Shown one piece after another: positions 36,344-45,294 of a stretch of DNA of 64,000 bases. Position numbers and translations under genes: made by a program. The notes beneath the pieces were generated by a model, which saw only the letters and a program-made list of their open reading frames with translations, searched no databases and had not been told where the DNA came from. Numbering within the stretch: the first letter of the stretch is position 1; every line of letters starts with the position of its first letter. Source of the DNA: JBBQYA01 sp031412335 (GTDB lineage: Bacteria > Bacteroidota > Bacteroidia > Sphingobacteriales > Sphingobacteriaceae); assembly GCA_031412335.1 (NCBI GenBank), contig JANOCT010000035.1, positions 40,904-104,903 of the forward strand. The letters are read 5' to 3'.

Positions 36344-36844
36344 TAATTAAAATTAAGAGCGTGAAATTAATAAAAAATAAATTCCAGTTGAATAACTCAA
36401 AAATTTAAGCAGATAAAAAAATCGGTTAAAATAAGCGTTGTTTAATTGAATTTGTAAAAATCTAACATCGGAGTGCAAAGGCTTAGGGATAGGAGCGGCA
36501 TCCTTTTTTTCAATTAAAAAACAATTAAATCAAAAAAGATATAGCGTATAGCCCGGCCCGTTTTTCAGGGCAAGCCCAAAAAAATTTAAAGAAAATTGTT
36601 TATCAATTTAATAAAAATCCTTTACATAAATCATTTAGCCAAAAGTGTACTTAGGAAATTAAATAAAAACCAACGTTACTGCAAAAATAATGATTATTGA
36701 AAAAAAGGAACTAATACAAAAGACCTTAGAACTTATTTAGCTATGCTTTAATAAGCCAAAAAACAAGTGTGGCAAATTAATTCAAACCTCGCCAAAAACT
36801 TTTTCCTACTTTTAAAATTTAATACTAAATACTAAATCAGATTA
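36344..36844. other. Divergent intergenic region with structured repeat
   Basis: These 501 bases separate the nucleotidyltransferase gene from glyA, which are transcribed away from each other. The main content is the second copy of the structured repeat (36480-36577). A TACTTTTA box at 36807-36814, 30 bases before the glyA ATG, is a weak -7 candidate. I see no open frame worth calling. Confidence 0.6.
36480..36577 (-). repeat. Structured intergenic repeat, copy 2
   Basis: This 98-bp copy of the element at 31366-31486 is in the same orientation. The conserved ends are kept, while the central loop is different and shorter. A GCCC/GGGC hairpin near 36564-36577 replaces the longer hairpin of copy 1, and the TTTTTT/AAAAAA stem is retained. 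Loops that change while stems are kept suggest selection on structure. Confidence 0.7.
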
Positions 36845-38125
36845 ATGAAACGCGATAAAGAAATATTTAAACTCATAAAAAAAGAGTTGCACCGCCAGCA
36901 AGAAGGAATCGAGTTAATTGCCTCCGAAAATTTTACAAGTCAACAAGTAATGGAAGCTCAAGGTTCCTGCTTGACGAATAAATACGCAGAAGGCTTACCC
37001 GGAAAACGATACTACGGTGGTTGCGAAGTGGTTGACGAAGTGGAAACATTAGCAATTGAACGTGCAAAAAAACTATTCAATGCTGAGTGGGCAAATGTGC
37101 AACCGCATTCTGGCGCACAAGCAAATGCAGCAGTTTTCCTAGGTTTACTTAAACCTGGAGATCAGATTCTGGGTTTCGATTTATCACATGGCGGACATTT
37201 AACTCATGGTTCACCGGTAAATTTCTCTGGACAATTGTATAAACCAGGTTTTTATGGTGTACAAAAAGAAACAGGACTAATAGATTATGACCAGTTTGAA
37301 CAGCAAGCCAAAAAATTAAAACCCAAATTAATAATCTGTGGTGCGTCTGCCTATTCAAGAGAATGGGATTATGAGCGAATGAGAAGAATGGCGGATGAAA
37401 TTGGAGCATTATTATTAGCTGATATTTCTCATCCATCTGGCCTTATCGCTCGCGGATTATTAAATGATCCACTTCCGCATTGCCATGTAGTAACTACTAC
37501 CACACACAAAACTTTGCGTGGACCGCGAGGAGGTTTAATAATGATGGGTAAAGATTTTGAAAATCCGATGGGAGCAAAAAATCTAAAAGGCGAATTGAAA
37601 CTAATGTCGCAAGTATTAGATGGAGCTGTATTTCCTGGAACTCAAGGTGGGCCTTTAGAGCACGTAATTGCAGCTAAAGCAATTGGTTTTGGCGAAGCAT
37701 TGTCTGAAAATTACTTTAAATATATTTTGCAGGTAAAGAAAAATGCTACAGCTATGGCAGATGCTTTTATGGAAAGAGGCTATGAAATTATTTCAGGTGG
37801 CACAGACAATCACTTGATGTTAATTGATTTGCGAAATAAAAACATAAGTGGTAAAGCAGCAGAAAATGCATTGGTTTTAGCCGACATTACCATAAATAAA
37901 AATATGGTTCCTTATGATGATAAGTCACCATTTGTAACTTCAGGAATCCGAATTGGAACTGCAGCAGTTACCACCCGAGGAATGAAAGAAAAACATATGG
38001 TGAAAATTGTTGATTTCATCGATCAGATTTTAATGAACCCGACTGACGAAAGTTTAATTGCAAAAACAAAAGAAAAAGTGAATGAATGGATGGAGAAATT
38101 TCCATTGTATCAGGATGAAGATTAA
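36845..38125 (+). CDS. glyA: Serine hydroxymethyltransferase
   Basis: The protein has 426 residues, the normal length. IELIASENFTSQQVMEAQGS and KRYYGGCEVVDEVE are N-terminal family motifs, and VVTTTTHKTLRGPRGG carries the PLP lysine at about 222. The enzyme interconverts serine and glycine with tetrahydrofolate and supplies one-carbon units. It is transcribed alone, with a strong terminator 140 bases downstream. The start is ATG at 36845. Confidence 0.96.
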   Translation: MKRDKEIFKLIKKELHRQQEGIELIASENFTSQQVMEAQGSCLTNKYAEGLPGKRYYGGCEVVDEVETLAIERAKKLFNAEWANVQPHSGAQANAAVFLGLLKPGDQILGFDLSHGGHLTHGSPVNFSGQLYKPGFYGVQKETGLIDYDQFEQQAKKLKPKLIICGASAYSREWDYERMRRMADEIGALLLADISHPSGLIARGLLNDPLPHCHVVTTTTHKTLRGPRGGLIMMGKDFENPMGAKNLKGELKLMSQVLDGAVFPGTQGGPLEHVIAAKAIGFGEALSENYFKYILQVKKNATAMADAFMERGYEIISGGTDNHLMLIDLRNKNISGKAAENALVLADITINKNMVPYDDKSPFVTSGIRIGTAAVTTRGMKEKHMVKIVDFIDQILMNPTDESLIAKTKEKVNEWMEKFPLYQDED

Positions 38126-38267
38126 AATACGTGTTGGCAAGTAGATAAAATACCGTTTTGCACGGATAATTTTTAATAGATAAGCAACTATTTTTGTTTA
38201 GAATTTAATACTGCATTAATTTTCAAGACAATTGTTGTTTAATTTATTAAGCAGCTTTTTTTAGGAG

Positions 38268-38299
38268 AACCCCGGAAGGTAGAAGTTTCGGGGTTTTTT
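38268..38299 (+). terminator. Intrinsic terminator of glyA
   Basis: AACCCCGGAA pairs with TTTCGGGGTT (one G-T wobble) around a short loop, giving a stem of about 10 bp, followed by a T run. It lies about 140 bases after the glyA stop. Confidence 0.85.
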
Positions 38300-38330
38300 G
38301 TGCTAATAAAGAAAGCATAACTAAGAAAAT

Positions 38331-39299
38331 TTATAACGAAAGTATTTCTACCATTTTTAATAAATCCTCATTTATTTCATCTAGATGCTTAGCAGCATTT
38401 TCAAACGGTGTATAAGCTACATCGCGACCAATTATTCCAACCATAACATTCTTTTTACCAGCTAAAATAGATAAGACTGCATGATAGCCTAAGCGGCTTG
38501 CTAAAACCCGATCATTACACGTTGGATTTCCTCCTCGTTGTATATGACCCAATACTGTAACTCGAACATCATATTTTGGAAACCGATCTTTTACCAGCTT
38601 TCCAACTGAAAAAGCTCCACCTGCATCATCTCCTTCTGCTACAATAATTATTTTAGAGGATTTATTAGCTCGTCCACCTTCCAATCTTTTGTATAAATGA
38701 TCTAAATCTGTTTTAGATTCAGGAATTAAAATAGCCTCGGCTCCAATACCAATACCACTTCGCAACGCAATTAATCCGGCATCTCTACCCATTACTTCCA
38801 CTATAAATAATCGGTTATGCGATTCTGCGGTATCTCGTATTTTATCTACAGCTTCTATTACGGTATTTACTGCGGTATCAAACCCAATTGTGAAATCTGA
38901 CCCTAATAAATCATTGTCAATAGTACCTGGAATACCAATAACTGGAATATCATACCGCTTACTAAACTCCAAAGCACCCCGAAATGTACCATCTCCTCCA
39001 ATAGCAATCAAACCTTCAATACCAGCCGATTTCATTTGTTGGTAAGCTTGCTCCATTCCTTCATCCGTCATGAAACGTTTACTTCGTGCAGTTTTTAAAA
39101 TAGTACCGCCTCGTCCAATAATATTACTTACTGATCGCGTGTCCATTTCAAAATAATCACCATCAATCAAACCTTCATATCCTTGTCTGATTCCGCAAAC
39201 TGTAAGATTGTAATAAAGACCTGTACGCACAACCGCTCTTATGCAGGCATTCATCCCAGGCGAATCGCCACCAGAAGTAAAAACACCAATTTTTTTCAT
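38331..39299 (-). CDS. pfkA: ATP-dependent 6-phosphofructokinase
   Basis: The protein has 322 residues. GGDSPGMNACIRA binds ATP, GGDGT at 101-105 binds phosphate, and TIDND at 126-130 contains the catalytic Asp128. The Gly in GGDGT is typical of ATP-using rather than PPi-using enzymes. It phosphorylates fructose 6-phosphate in glycolysis. I start it at ATG 39299 (MKKIGVFTSGG); an ATG three codons upstream at 39308 is also possible. A leader hairpin and a good promoter precede it. Confidence 0.95.
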   Translation of the reverse strand: MKKIGVFTSGGDSPGMNACIRAVVRTGLYYNLTVCGIRQGYEGLIDGDYFEMDTRSVSNIIGRGGTILKTARSKRFMTDEGMEQAYQQMKSAGIEGLIAIGGDGTFRGALEFSKRYDIPVIGIPGTIDNDLLGSDFTIGFDTAVNTVIEAVDKIRDTAESHNRLFIVEVMGRDAGLIALRSGIGIGAEAILIPESKTDLDHLYKRLEGGRANKSSKIIIVAEGDDAGGAFSVGKLVKDRFPKYDVRVTVLGHIQRGGNPTCNDRVLASRLGYHAVLSILAGKKNVMVGIIGRDVAYTPFENAAKHLDEINEDLLKMVEILSL

Positions 39300-39312
39300 A
39301 AACCTCATTTAT

Positions 39313-39336
39313 AGAAATCTTTATTTTAAGATTTCT
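39313..39336 (-). promoter_or_regulatory. Hairpin in the pfkA leader
   Basis: AGAAATCTT and AAGATTTCT form a perfect 9-bp stem with a 6-base loop. The hairpin ends 13 bases before the pfkA ATG and lies between it and the candidate promoter. It could limit ribosome access or stabilise the mRNA; that is inference. Confidence 0.55.
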
Positions 39337-39346
39337 AGATAAGTTT

Positions 39347-39377
39347 CAAAGATGAAATAAAGTATGGGCAACACAAA
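39347..39377 (-). promoter_or_regulatory. Candidate promoter of pfkA
   Basis: On the minus strand TTTG (39374-39377) is followed after exactly 19 bases by CATCTTTG (39347-39354). This is one mismatch from the Bacteroidota consensus TTTG-N19-TAnnTTTG. The expected transcript would start about 40 bases before the ATG and include the 9-bp hairpin. Confidence 0.6.
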
Positions 39378-39560
39378 AAATTAATGTGTAAAATCTAAAA
39401 TTGAAGAGAAAAGTTTATTAATTTGATTCGATTCAAGAATAAAGCTTAAGGAAACTGTACTGATTAAATCATTTAGTTTAGCTTTTTCAACGAAGAAAGC
39501 TTGGTTTTTTATTTCAACATATTAAAAAATCATTTGAAAAGAAAAACGAAAAAAAGTACA

Positions 39561-39602
39561 AAAAAAAACGCAGGACAGTAAATCTTATTTACACGCCCTG
39601 CG
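39561..39602 (-). repeat. Tandem array unit 1: terminator-like core (unit core 39561-39626)
   Basis: CGCAGG (39569-39574) pairs with CCTGCG (39597-39602), and GTAAAT pairs with ATTTAC inside. On the minus strand the hairpin is followed by at least eight T residues, so it looks like an intrinsic terminator. The 66-base core to 39626 is the same in all three copies. Confidence 0.75.
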
Positions 39603-39696
39603 AATCTCAATTTAAATTACGCTCTCAGGTTGTTTAACGGTGAGCTTCGACAAAAAGTTACACTAGTTTCAATTTATTTTCTAAAATGTTTAAGCA

Positions 39697-39738
39697 AAAA
39701 AAAACGCAGGACAGTAAATCTTATTTACACGCCCTGCG
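39697..39738 (-). repeat. Tandem array unit 2: terminator-like core (unit core 39697-39762)
   Basis: This is the second copy, 136 bases after the first, with the same double-stem hairpin at 39705-39738 and the T run on the minus strand. The sequence between the cores differs from the other copies, apart from the words AACGGTG and GTTACAC. Confidence 0.75.
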
Positions 39739-39831
39739 AATCTCAATTTAAATTACGCTCTCGGGTTGTTAAACGGTGGAATTCCTTTAAAGGTTACACG
39801 AGTTTTATTTTATTTTTAAAATTTTTGAACA

Positions 39832-39873
39832 AAAAAAAACGCAGGACAGTAAATCTTATTTACACGCCCTGCG
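39832..39873 (-). repeat. Tandem array unit 3: terminator-like core (unit core 39832-39897)
   Basis: This is the third copy, 135 bases after the second, with the hairpin at 39840-39873. It is the one nearest the stop of the lipoprotein gene ending at 39948 and could serve as that gene's terminator. The flank up to 39947 is the most diverged of the three. Confidence 0.75.
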
Positions 39874-39947
39874 AATCTCAATTTAAATTACGCTCTCGAA
39901 CCATTAAACGCAAACTTCGTGCAAAGGGTTGCGAGTTTGAAAAAATA

Positions 39948-41333
39948 TTATTCGTAACAACCTATGGTTGGCGTTGAAGATCGTGGCTTTCCTGCCAGAT
40001 CATTTATAAAAACCTGTTTTTCAGCATTAATATTAATTGCCATTCCTCTTGCAGGCGAGTTCTCCATTAGTGTAAAATTTTCTTTACTTGATTTTTCAAA
40101 TAATGGATCTTTATTCAAAATATTACCGTTGCCTTTAAATTTCAACTCAGAATCGCGAATAAGATTATTATTTAAGCTACTATCAACTGCCAAAGAACCA
40201 GCTTTCACAATGGCAAGTTCATCTTCTAAAGCACCCCAAATTATATTATTTCTTAATCTTATTTTAAGCTTAGCATAAACAAATACAAATTTTTCTACTT
40301 CCAAAAAATCAACAAAAATAGCTGACGGGGATTTTCTATTAAAAAACGATCCATTAAAATTTCCTATAGTGGTGTGTGCAATATCATAATCGCCACCCAA
40401 CTGGCCATAAAAAGCAGCTTGCCCACATCTAAAAATCAGATTATTGTACGATTTTATGATAGAATTAATTCCATACAAACCCGTAGCACTCATGTTTTTA
40501 ATAATCGAGTTGGTAATTTCTAAATCGGGTGTTATGCCATAAACTGGAAACGTACCTACCACAACTCCAAAAACAGCATTTTTTATAATCGCATAATTAA
40601 TTTTATTTCCTGTACTACCAGGCAAAAACTGAATACTATTCCATTGACCTGGTTCATCGATATAATCCTTTTCTAATCTATCTCCTTTAAAAACAACAGT
40701 ATCATTTAGTTCTCCATTTACGAGCAATGTTCCTTTTACCAACAGCAATGCTCGGCTGTGAAAATAAATTTTTGTACCCTTTTCAATCGTTAACTTACAA
40801 AGTGAATCTACTAGCACACCTGAATAAATTACATAGGGCAAAGTTGCATCCCAAGTAGTGTTGCAGGGTAAAATACTATCATTATAAAATCGCGCATTTT
40901 GCCCGTAAGTGGCTAATTGAATTTGTTGTTTGTTGCCATTGGTAGTAAATAGTATGGAATCTGTAACAATAAAAGGTATTAATGCCGCTGTAGGATTGAT
41001 GGTTACTTCTACAAAAAGAAAAACAGAATCGTTGCCTGCAATTTCTACATTGCTTTGATTATCGCCCGGCACTCCATCTACATTTATTCGATACGCTGAT
41101 GCATTTCCTCCACCTAATCGAATATTTGAAATAGAGATTGCACTTTTATTTTTATTTCTAATTACAATTCTCCCCGTAGTTGAACCTAAAGAAGTAAAAA
41201 CGGTATCAAATAATAAGGTGTCAGTAGAGAATTCAAGTTTAGCATCCGGACTATCTGTAATATCCAATGGATTCTTACACGAATAAACTAAAAGTAGAAT
41301 AAAGGAAAAAAAATAAAATTGCTTAAATGGCAT
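39948..41333 (-). CDS. Lipoprotein with beta-helix-like repeats
   Basis: This is a predicted lipoprotein of about 461 residues: MPFKQFYFFSFILLLVYSC ends in a lipobox Cys. Residues of roughly 30-140 form an immunoglobulin-like, DUF1573-type region (LEFSTDTLLFDTVFTSLGS). The rest has repeated short strands with N-x-I and I-x-N patterns (YAIIKNAVFGVVVG, LEITNSIIKNMSATGLYGIN), as in right-handed parallel beta-helix proteins. No catalytic residues stand out, so an adhesive or glycan-binding surface role is only a guess. The start is ATG 41333; a TTG six codons earlier is less likely. Confidence 0.75.
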   Translation of the reverse strand: MPFKQFYFFSFILLLVYSCKNPLDITDSPDAKLEFSTDTLLFDTVFTSLGSTTGRIVIRNKNKSAISISNIRLGGGNASAYRINVDGVPGDNQSNVEIAGNDSVFLFVEVTINPTAALIPFIVTDSILFTTNGNKQQIQLATYGQNARFYNDSILPCNTTWDATLPYVIYSGVLVDSLCKLTIEKGTKIYFHSRALLLVKGTLLVNGELNDTVVFKGDRLEKDYIDEPGQWNSIQFLPGSTGNKINYAIIKNAVFGVVVGTFPVYGITPDLEITNSIIKNMSATGLYGINSIIKSYNNLIFRCGQAAFYGQLGGDYDIAHTTIGNFNGSFFNRKSPSAIFVDFLEVEKFVFVYAKLKIRLRNNIIWGALEDELAIVKAGSLAVDSSLNNNLIRDSELKFKGNGNILNKDPLFEKSSKENFTLMENSPARGMAININAEKQVFINDLAGKPRSSTPTIGCYE

Positions 41334-41398
41334 AGAATGGAAATTGCGCAAATATAATTGAATACGCTAAAGTTGTACTAAGTATTGTAGCTTATAGA

Positions 41399-42094
41399 TT
41401 ATTGCGCGCAGGCAATGGTTGCAACAGAAACTTTTTTTGCTCCGCTATCCAATAATACTGCAGCGCATGACTCCAAAGTTGATCCCGTAGTGAGCACATC
41501 GTCAACTAATAAAACGTTTCTGCTTTTAATTAAGGAAGCATCACGAATATTAAATAATTGATCCACATTCAAATGTCTGCTATATCTGGATTTTTTGGTT
41601 TGGGTTTCTGTATTTTTTGTTCGATATAATACCTTGCAATCCACCTCTTTTTGCATCGATTCGGCTAGTCCTTCTGCAAAAAAACTACTTTGATTGTAAC
41701 CTCTTTTTAATTCTTTTTTAGGATGAAGTGGAACCGGTAATATTAAATCCGTTTGGTTAAATTCAGTTGAGGTTGCTAAATGATGGCCATACAATACTCC
41801 CATTCTCGATCCAATTTCTGTTCGTCCTTTATATTTTAGTTCGTGCAACATGTGTTGAACTTTTGAACCTTTTCTAAAAAACAAATAAGAAGATGCAGCA
41901 GCTATCGGAACTCTGCCCCAAAAAATCCTACTGAGAGGATTATCTTGCTGTTGATGATAATTTGTATAAGGTAAATTTACATGGCAGAAAGTGCAAATAA
42001 CTTTTTCTCCTTTATACAGATTGTTGCCGCAAGCCGCACACAATTCTGGATAAAATAGACTAACAAAATCAGATAGATACTCTTTCAGAATCAT
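41399..42094 (-). CDS. comF: ComF family phosphoribosyltransferase-like protein
   Basis: The protein has 231 residues. Four cysteines (19, 22, 34, 37) form a zinc ribbon (CAACG...CTFC). The C-terminal half is a type I PRTase fold with DLILPVPLHPKKELKRGYNQ and the PRPP loop VLLVDDVLTTGSTLES. ComF (GntX-like) proteins are linked to natural DNA uptake in some bacteria, though the reaction is unclear. The gene overlaps rlmN by 26 bases, so the two are cotranscribed. Confidence 0.88.
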   Translation of the reverse strand: MILKEYLSDFVSLFYPELCAACGNNLYKGEKVICTFCHVNLPYTNYHQQQDNPLSRIFWGRVPIAAASSYLFFRKGSKVQHMLHELKYKGRTEIGSRMGVLYGHHLATSTEFNQTDLILPVPLHPKKELKRGYNQSSFFAEGLAESMQKEVDCKVLYRTKNTETQTKKSRYSRHLNVDQLFNIRDASLIKSRNVLLVDDVLTTGSTLESCAAVLLDSGAKKVSVATIACAQ

Positions 42095-43142
42095 TTTTTT
42101 GCTGTTTTACGGCCAGTTGTCCACAAGCAGCATCAATATCTTTTCCACGACTACGGCGTATGTTTACTATTATTTGTTGACTGCGTAAATAATCTGCAAA
42201 AGCATCAATTTTATCAATTCCAGCATTTTTAAAATCAGCAAATTCTATTGGATTATATTCAATTAAATTTACTTTACACGGTACATTTTTACAAAATCTG
42301 GCTAATTCTCTTGCATCAATTAATTCATCATTAAAACCATCAAATACAATATACTCAAAGGTGACTGGAGTATTTGTTTTAGCATAAAAATATTTTAGTG
42401 CTTCGGCTAAGGCTTCCAAAGAATTCTGCTCGTTGATCGGCATAATTTCATTCCGCTTTACATCATTTGCAGCATGGAGTGAAAGTGCCAAGTTAAACCT
42501 AACTTCATCATCTCCTAATTTTTTTATCATTTTAGCAATTCCAGCAGTAGAAACAGTAATCCGCTTTGCTGCCATGTTTAACCCATCTGGAGAAGTAATT
42601 TTCTCAATGGATTTCATCATATTCGAGTAATTTAAGAGCGGCTCCCCCATTCCCATATACACGATGTTTGATAATGGAATTTTATAATTTTCTTTTGCTT
42701 GCTTATCAATCAAAACTACTTGATCATAAATTTCATCTGCATTCAGATTTCGCTTTCTTTCCATGTAACCTGTTGCACAAAATTTGCAAGTAAGGCTACA
42801 GCCAACTTGTGACGAAACACAAGCTGTCATCCTATCCATGGTCGGTATAAGAACCCCTTCTATAATGTTTCCATCAAAAAGAGTAAAGGTGTTTTTAATA
42901 GTTCTATCTGCACTTTTTTGTTGCCTTCCTAGTTGAACCGCACGAATTTCAAAATCCTGATTTAATTTTTCGCGTAAAACCAACGATAAGTTGCTCATTT
43001 CATCGAAACTTGTCGCCGATTTTTTCCAAAGCCATTCGAATACTTGCTTTGCCCGAAAGTTTGATTCTCCCATATCCTTAAAAATTACCTGAAGTGCAGG
43101 CAATTCTAAGCTTCTGATATCTTGTTTATTTGATACTAACAT
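42069..43142 (-). CDS. rlmN: 23S rRNA (adenine2503-C2)/tRNA methyltransferase
   Basis: The protein has about 357 residues from ATG 43142. CSLTCKFCATG gives the radical SAM CxxxCxxC cluster at 115, 119 and 122. GVLIPTMDRMTACVSSQVGC and SNIVYMGMGEPLLNYSNMMK are family motifs, and the C-terminal GKDIDAACGQL holds the catalytic Cys. RlmN methylates A2503 of 23S rRNA and A37 of some tRNAs. An upstream TTG at 43199 would add 19 residues without family similarity and is rejected. Confidence 0.95.
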   Translation of the reverse strand: MLVSNKQDIRSLELPALQVIFKDMGESNFRAKQVFEWLWKKSATSFDEMSNLSLVLREKLNQDFEIRAVQLGRQQKSADRTIKNTFTLFDGNIIEGVLIPTMDRMTACVSSQVGCSLTCKFCATGYMERKRNLNADEIYDQVVLIDKQAKENYKIPLSNIVYMGMGEPLLNYSNMMKSIEKITSPDGLNMAAKRITVSTAGIAKMIKKLGDDEVRFNLALSLHAANDVKRNEIMPINEQNSLEALAEALKYFYAKTNTPVTFEYIVFDGFNDELIDARELARFCKNVPCKVNLIEYNPIEFADFKNAGIDKIDAFADYLRSQQIIVNIRRSRGKDIDAACGQLAVKQQKNDSERVSI

Positions 43143-43313
43143 TGTCCGACAAAAATAAGCATTCTGATTAACAAGCTGGTGTAAATTAGATATGATCAAA
43201 ATTTACCTTCTATTTTACGAATCATTGCCTTAAATTTTTGTTTTAAAATAAAAAGGATCTCTAAAATTTTAAAAATATAGTTAAGAGTTCGGGTCTAAAA
43301 TTTAACTTCGAAG

Positions 43314-44483
43314 ATGCGGAAATTTGCAGCAGATTTAATTTACACAAGTGCCAAAGAGGTGATTTCAAATGGTTTGATATGCACTAACGACGATGGTGTA
43401 ATTCTTTCCATTGAGAAATATCAAAAATTAGAACCAGATATGGAATGGGTAAATGGTTTTATCTGTCCAGGTTTTATCAACGCTCATTGTCATCTAGAAC
43501 TTTCTCATTTATTGAATAAAATTCCAGAAAAAACAGGTTTAGTAGGTTTTATTCAGGAAGTTCAAAAAAATCGAAATTTAACTACTGATGAGGAAATTAA
43601 AGAGGCAATAAAAAACGCTGATCAACAAATGTATGAAAATGGAATAGTCGCTGTTGGCGATATTTCTAATTCCGACATAAGTTTTGAGCTAAAGAAATCA
43701 TCAACTTTAAAATATCATACATTCATTGAAGTTTTTGGATTTAACCCAGCATTAGCTGAAAAATTATTTTCGGTTGCGTTGAAATTAAGCGAAAAAATTG
43801 ACGATTTACCTTTTAGTATTACACCACATGCTCCCTATTCTGTTTCTCAAAAATTAATTGAACTATTAAAAAAAGAAAACCAGAAAAAGGGAAAAGCTTT
43901 AACCATACATAGTCAGGAAAGCGAAGAAGAAAATAAATTCTTCATTAGTAAAACAGGTGATTTTTTAAATTTATATGAACGTTTCAACTTAGACATTGAT
44001 TTCTTCAACGCCTCAGGAAAATCTTCTTTACAAACATTTTTACCATGGATTACCAATTCAAATCCACTACAATTAGTACATAATGTTTATACGTCTTTAG
44101 CAGATTTGAATTTTGCAAACGAAATAAACAATAAACTAAATTGGTGTTTATGCCCTAATGCGAATAAATTTATAAGCAATCAATTACCTCCAGAATTTTT
44201 ACTCAAAGCAAATGATTGTATTAAAACTATTGGAACCGATAGCTTGGCTTCCAATCACCAACTTTCTATTTGGAAAGAAATAGTTATGATCAAAAATAAT
44301 TTTCCCACAATTGAACTTGAAGAGATTATTGAATGGGCAACCATAAATGGAGCAAGATTTCTTGATATGGATGCCCAATTAGGCAGTATCGAAATAGGAA
44401 AACAACCTGGTTTAGTAGCAATATCAAACAATTATTTGAATGAAAAACTATCGGAAAATAGTAATCTTAGAAGATTAATTTAA
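43314..44483 (+). CDS. Amidohydrolase, chlorohydrolase/deaminase type
   Basis: The protein has 389 residues. GFINAHCHLELSH carries the HxH zinc ligands (58 and 60). HSQESEEENKFF, LVHNVYTSLAD and TIGTDSLASNHQLS match the later His and Asp ligands of the ATZ/TRZ group. GSIEIGKQPGLVAIS is the usual C-terminal beta-part. Members deaminate aminohydrolase substrates such as adenosine derivatives or aminodeoxyfutalosine; no choice can be made here. It is transcribed alone and converges on scpA, overlapping it by 9 bases. Confidence 0.85.
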   Translation: MRKFAADLIYTSAKEVISNGLICTNDDGVILSIEKYQKLEPDMEWVNGFICPGFINAHCHLELSHLLNKIPEKTGLVGFIQEVQKNRNLTTDEEIKEAIKNADQQMYENGIVAVGDISNSDISFELKKSSTLKYHTFIEVFGFNPALAEKLFSVALKLSEKIDDLPFSITPHAPYSVSQKLIELLKKENQKKGKALTIHSQESEEENKFFISKTGDFLNLYERFNLDIDFFNASGKSSLQTFLPWITNSNPLQLVHNVYTSLADLNFANEINNKLNWCLCPNANKFISNQLPPEFLLKANDCIKTIGTDSLASNHQLSIWKEIVMIKNNFPTIELEEIIEWATINGARFLDMDAQLGSIEIGKQPGLVAISNNYLNEKLSENSNLRRLI

Positions 44484-45245
44484 ATTATTCGTTTTTGCGC
44501 TCGAATTACTAACCCAAAAATTATTAAATCCTTCACCTAAGTTTAGTTCAATTAATTGTTGCTGCAACATTTCGAGCATTGCCATAAACGAATAAATTAA
44601 TTGAACACGGTCTTTTGCATCAATTATCATTTGATGAAAATGAAGGTTCTGATTCATGGATAAAAGTTGCTGGATTTGCCTTTTTTGCTCCTCAATGCTA
44701 TACGGATATTGAACTACTACATGCCTTACATCTGCTTTTTCCAGCTCAGATCGAGTCATTACTTTATCATAAACCATAAGTAGTTTATACAAATCTAACG
44801 AACTCATTTCGTCTTCTGGACCTGCATTTTGCATGATAAGCTGAAGCTCTTTATCTACAAAACCACGTTTTTCAATTTTAAAACGATCATCTTCTAATTG
44901 CAAAAAATTAGGAATTGTGTCTTTAAATTGTTTGTAAATCAACAAACGATTAATCAGTTCTTCCTTTGGATCAATTTCATTTCCAGCTTCATCCAATTCG
45001 GGACGAGGCAACAGCATTTTCGCTTTTATCCTCATCAACGTTGCCGCTACATAAATAAACTCACTGGCAACTTCCATGTTAATTGCACTCAATTGATGAA
45101 TGTAATTAAGAAAATCATCAGTAATAGTAGCAATCGGAATATTGTAAATATCCAATTCATCTCGCTCAATAAAAAATAAAAGCAAATCAAAAGGACCTTC
45201 AAACTCTGGAAGGTGTATTTCAAAATCTGATTCTGCTTCTATCAT
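44475..45245 (-). CDS. scpA: Segregation and condensation protein A
   Basis: The protein has 256 residues. FEIHLPEFEGPFDLLLFFIE and RDELDIYNIPIATITDDFLN are the N-terminal SMC-binding signature. FIYVAATLMRIKAKMLLPRP follows, and the C-terminal winged helix contains QLIYSFMAMLEMLQQQLI. ScpA is the kleisin that bridges SMC heads in chromosome compaction. ScpB is not in the window. The start is ATG at 45245. Confidence 0.93.
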   Translation of the reverse strand: MIEAESDFEIHLPEFEGPFDLLLFFIERDELDIYNIPIATITDDFLNYIHQLSAINMEVASEFIYVAATLMRIKAKMLLPRPELDEAGNEIDPKEELINRLLIYKQFKDTIPNFLQLEDDRFKIEKRGFVDKELQLIMQNAGPEDEMSSLDLYKLLMVYDKVMTRSELEKADVRHVVVQYPYSIEEQKRQIQQLLSMNQNLHFHQMIIDAKDRVQLIYSFMAMLEMLQQQLIELNLGEGFNNFWVSNSSAKTNNLN

Positions 45246-45294
45246 TCTGTTTATTGTTATTGCACAAAACTAATAGAAAAAGAAGAAATCTATT

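Noticed and set aside
39561..39897. CRISPR array
   Set aside because: The repeats are 66 bases or more with 135-base spacing, only three copies, with related rather than unique spacers, and no cas genes are near.
39630..39977. Plus-strand open frame of 115 codons with an internal repeat
   Set aside because: It runs straight through the tandem array, its repeats are the DNA repeats translated, the composition is very basic and protein-unlike, and it enters the lipoprotein gene on the other strand.
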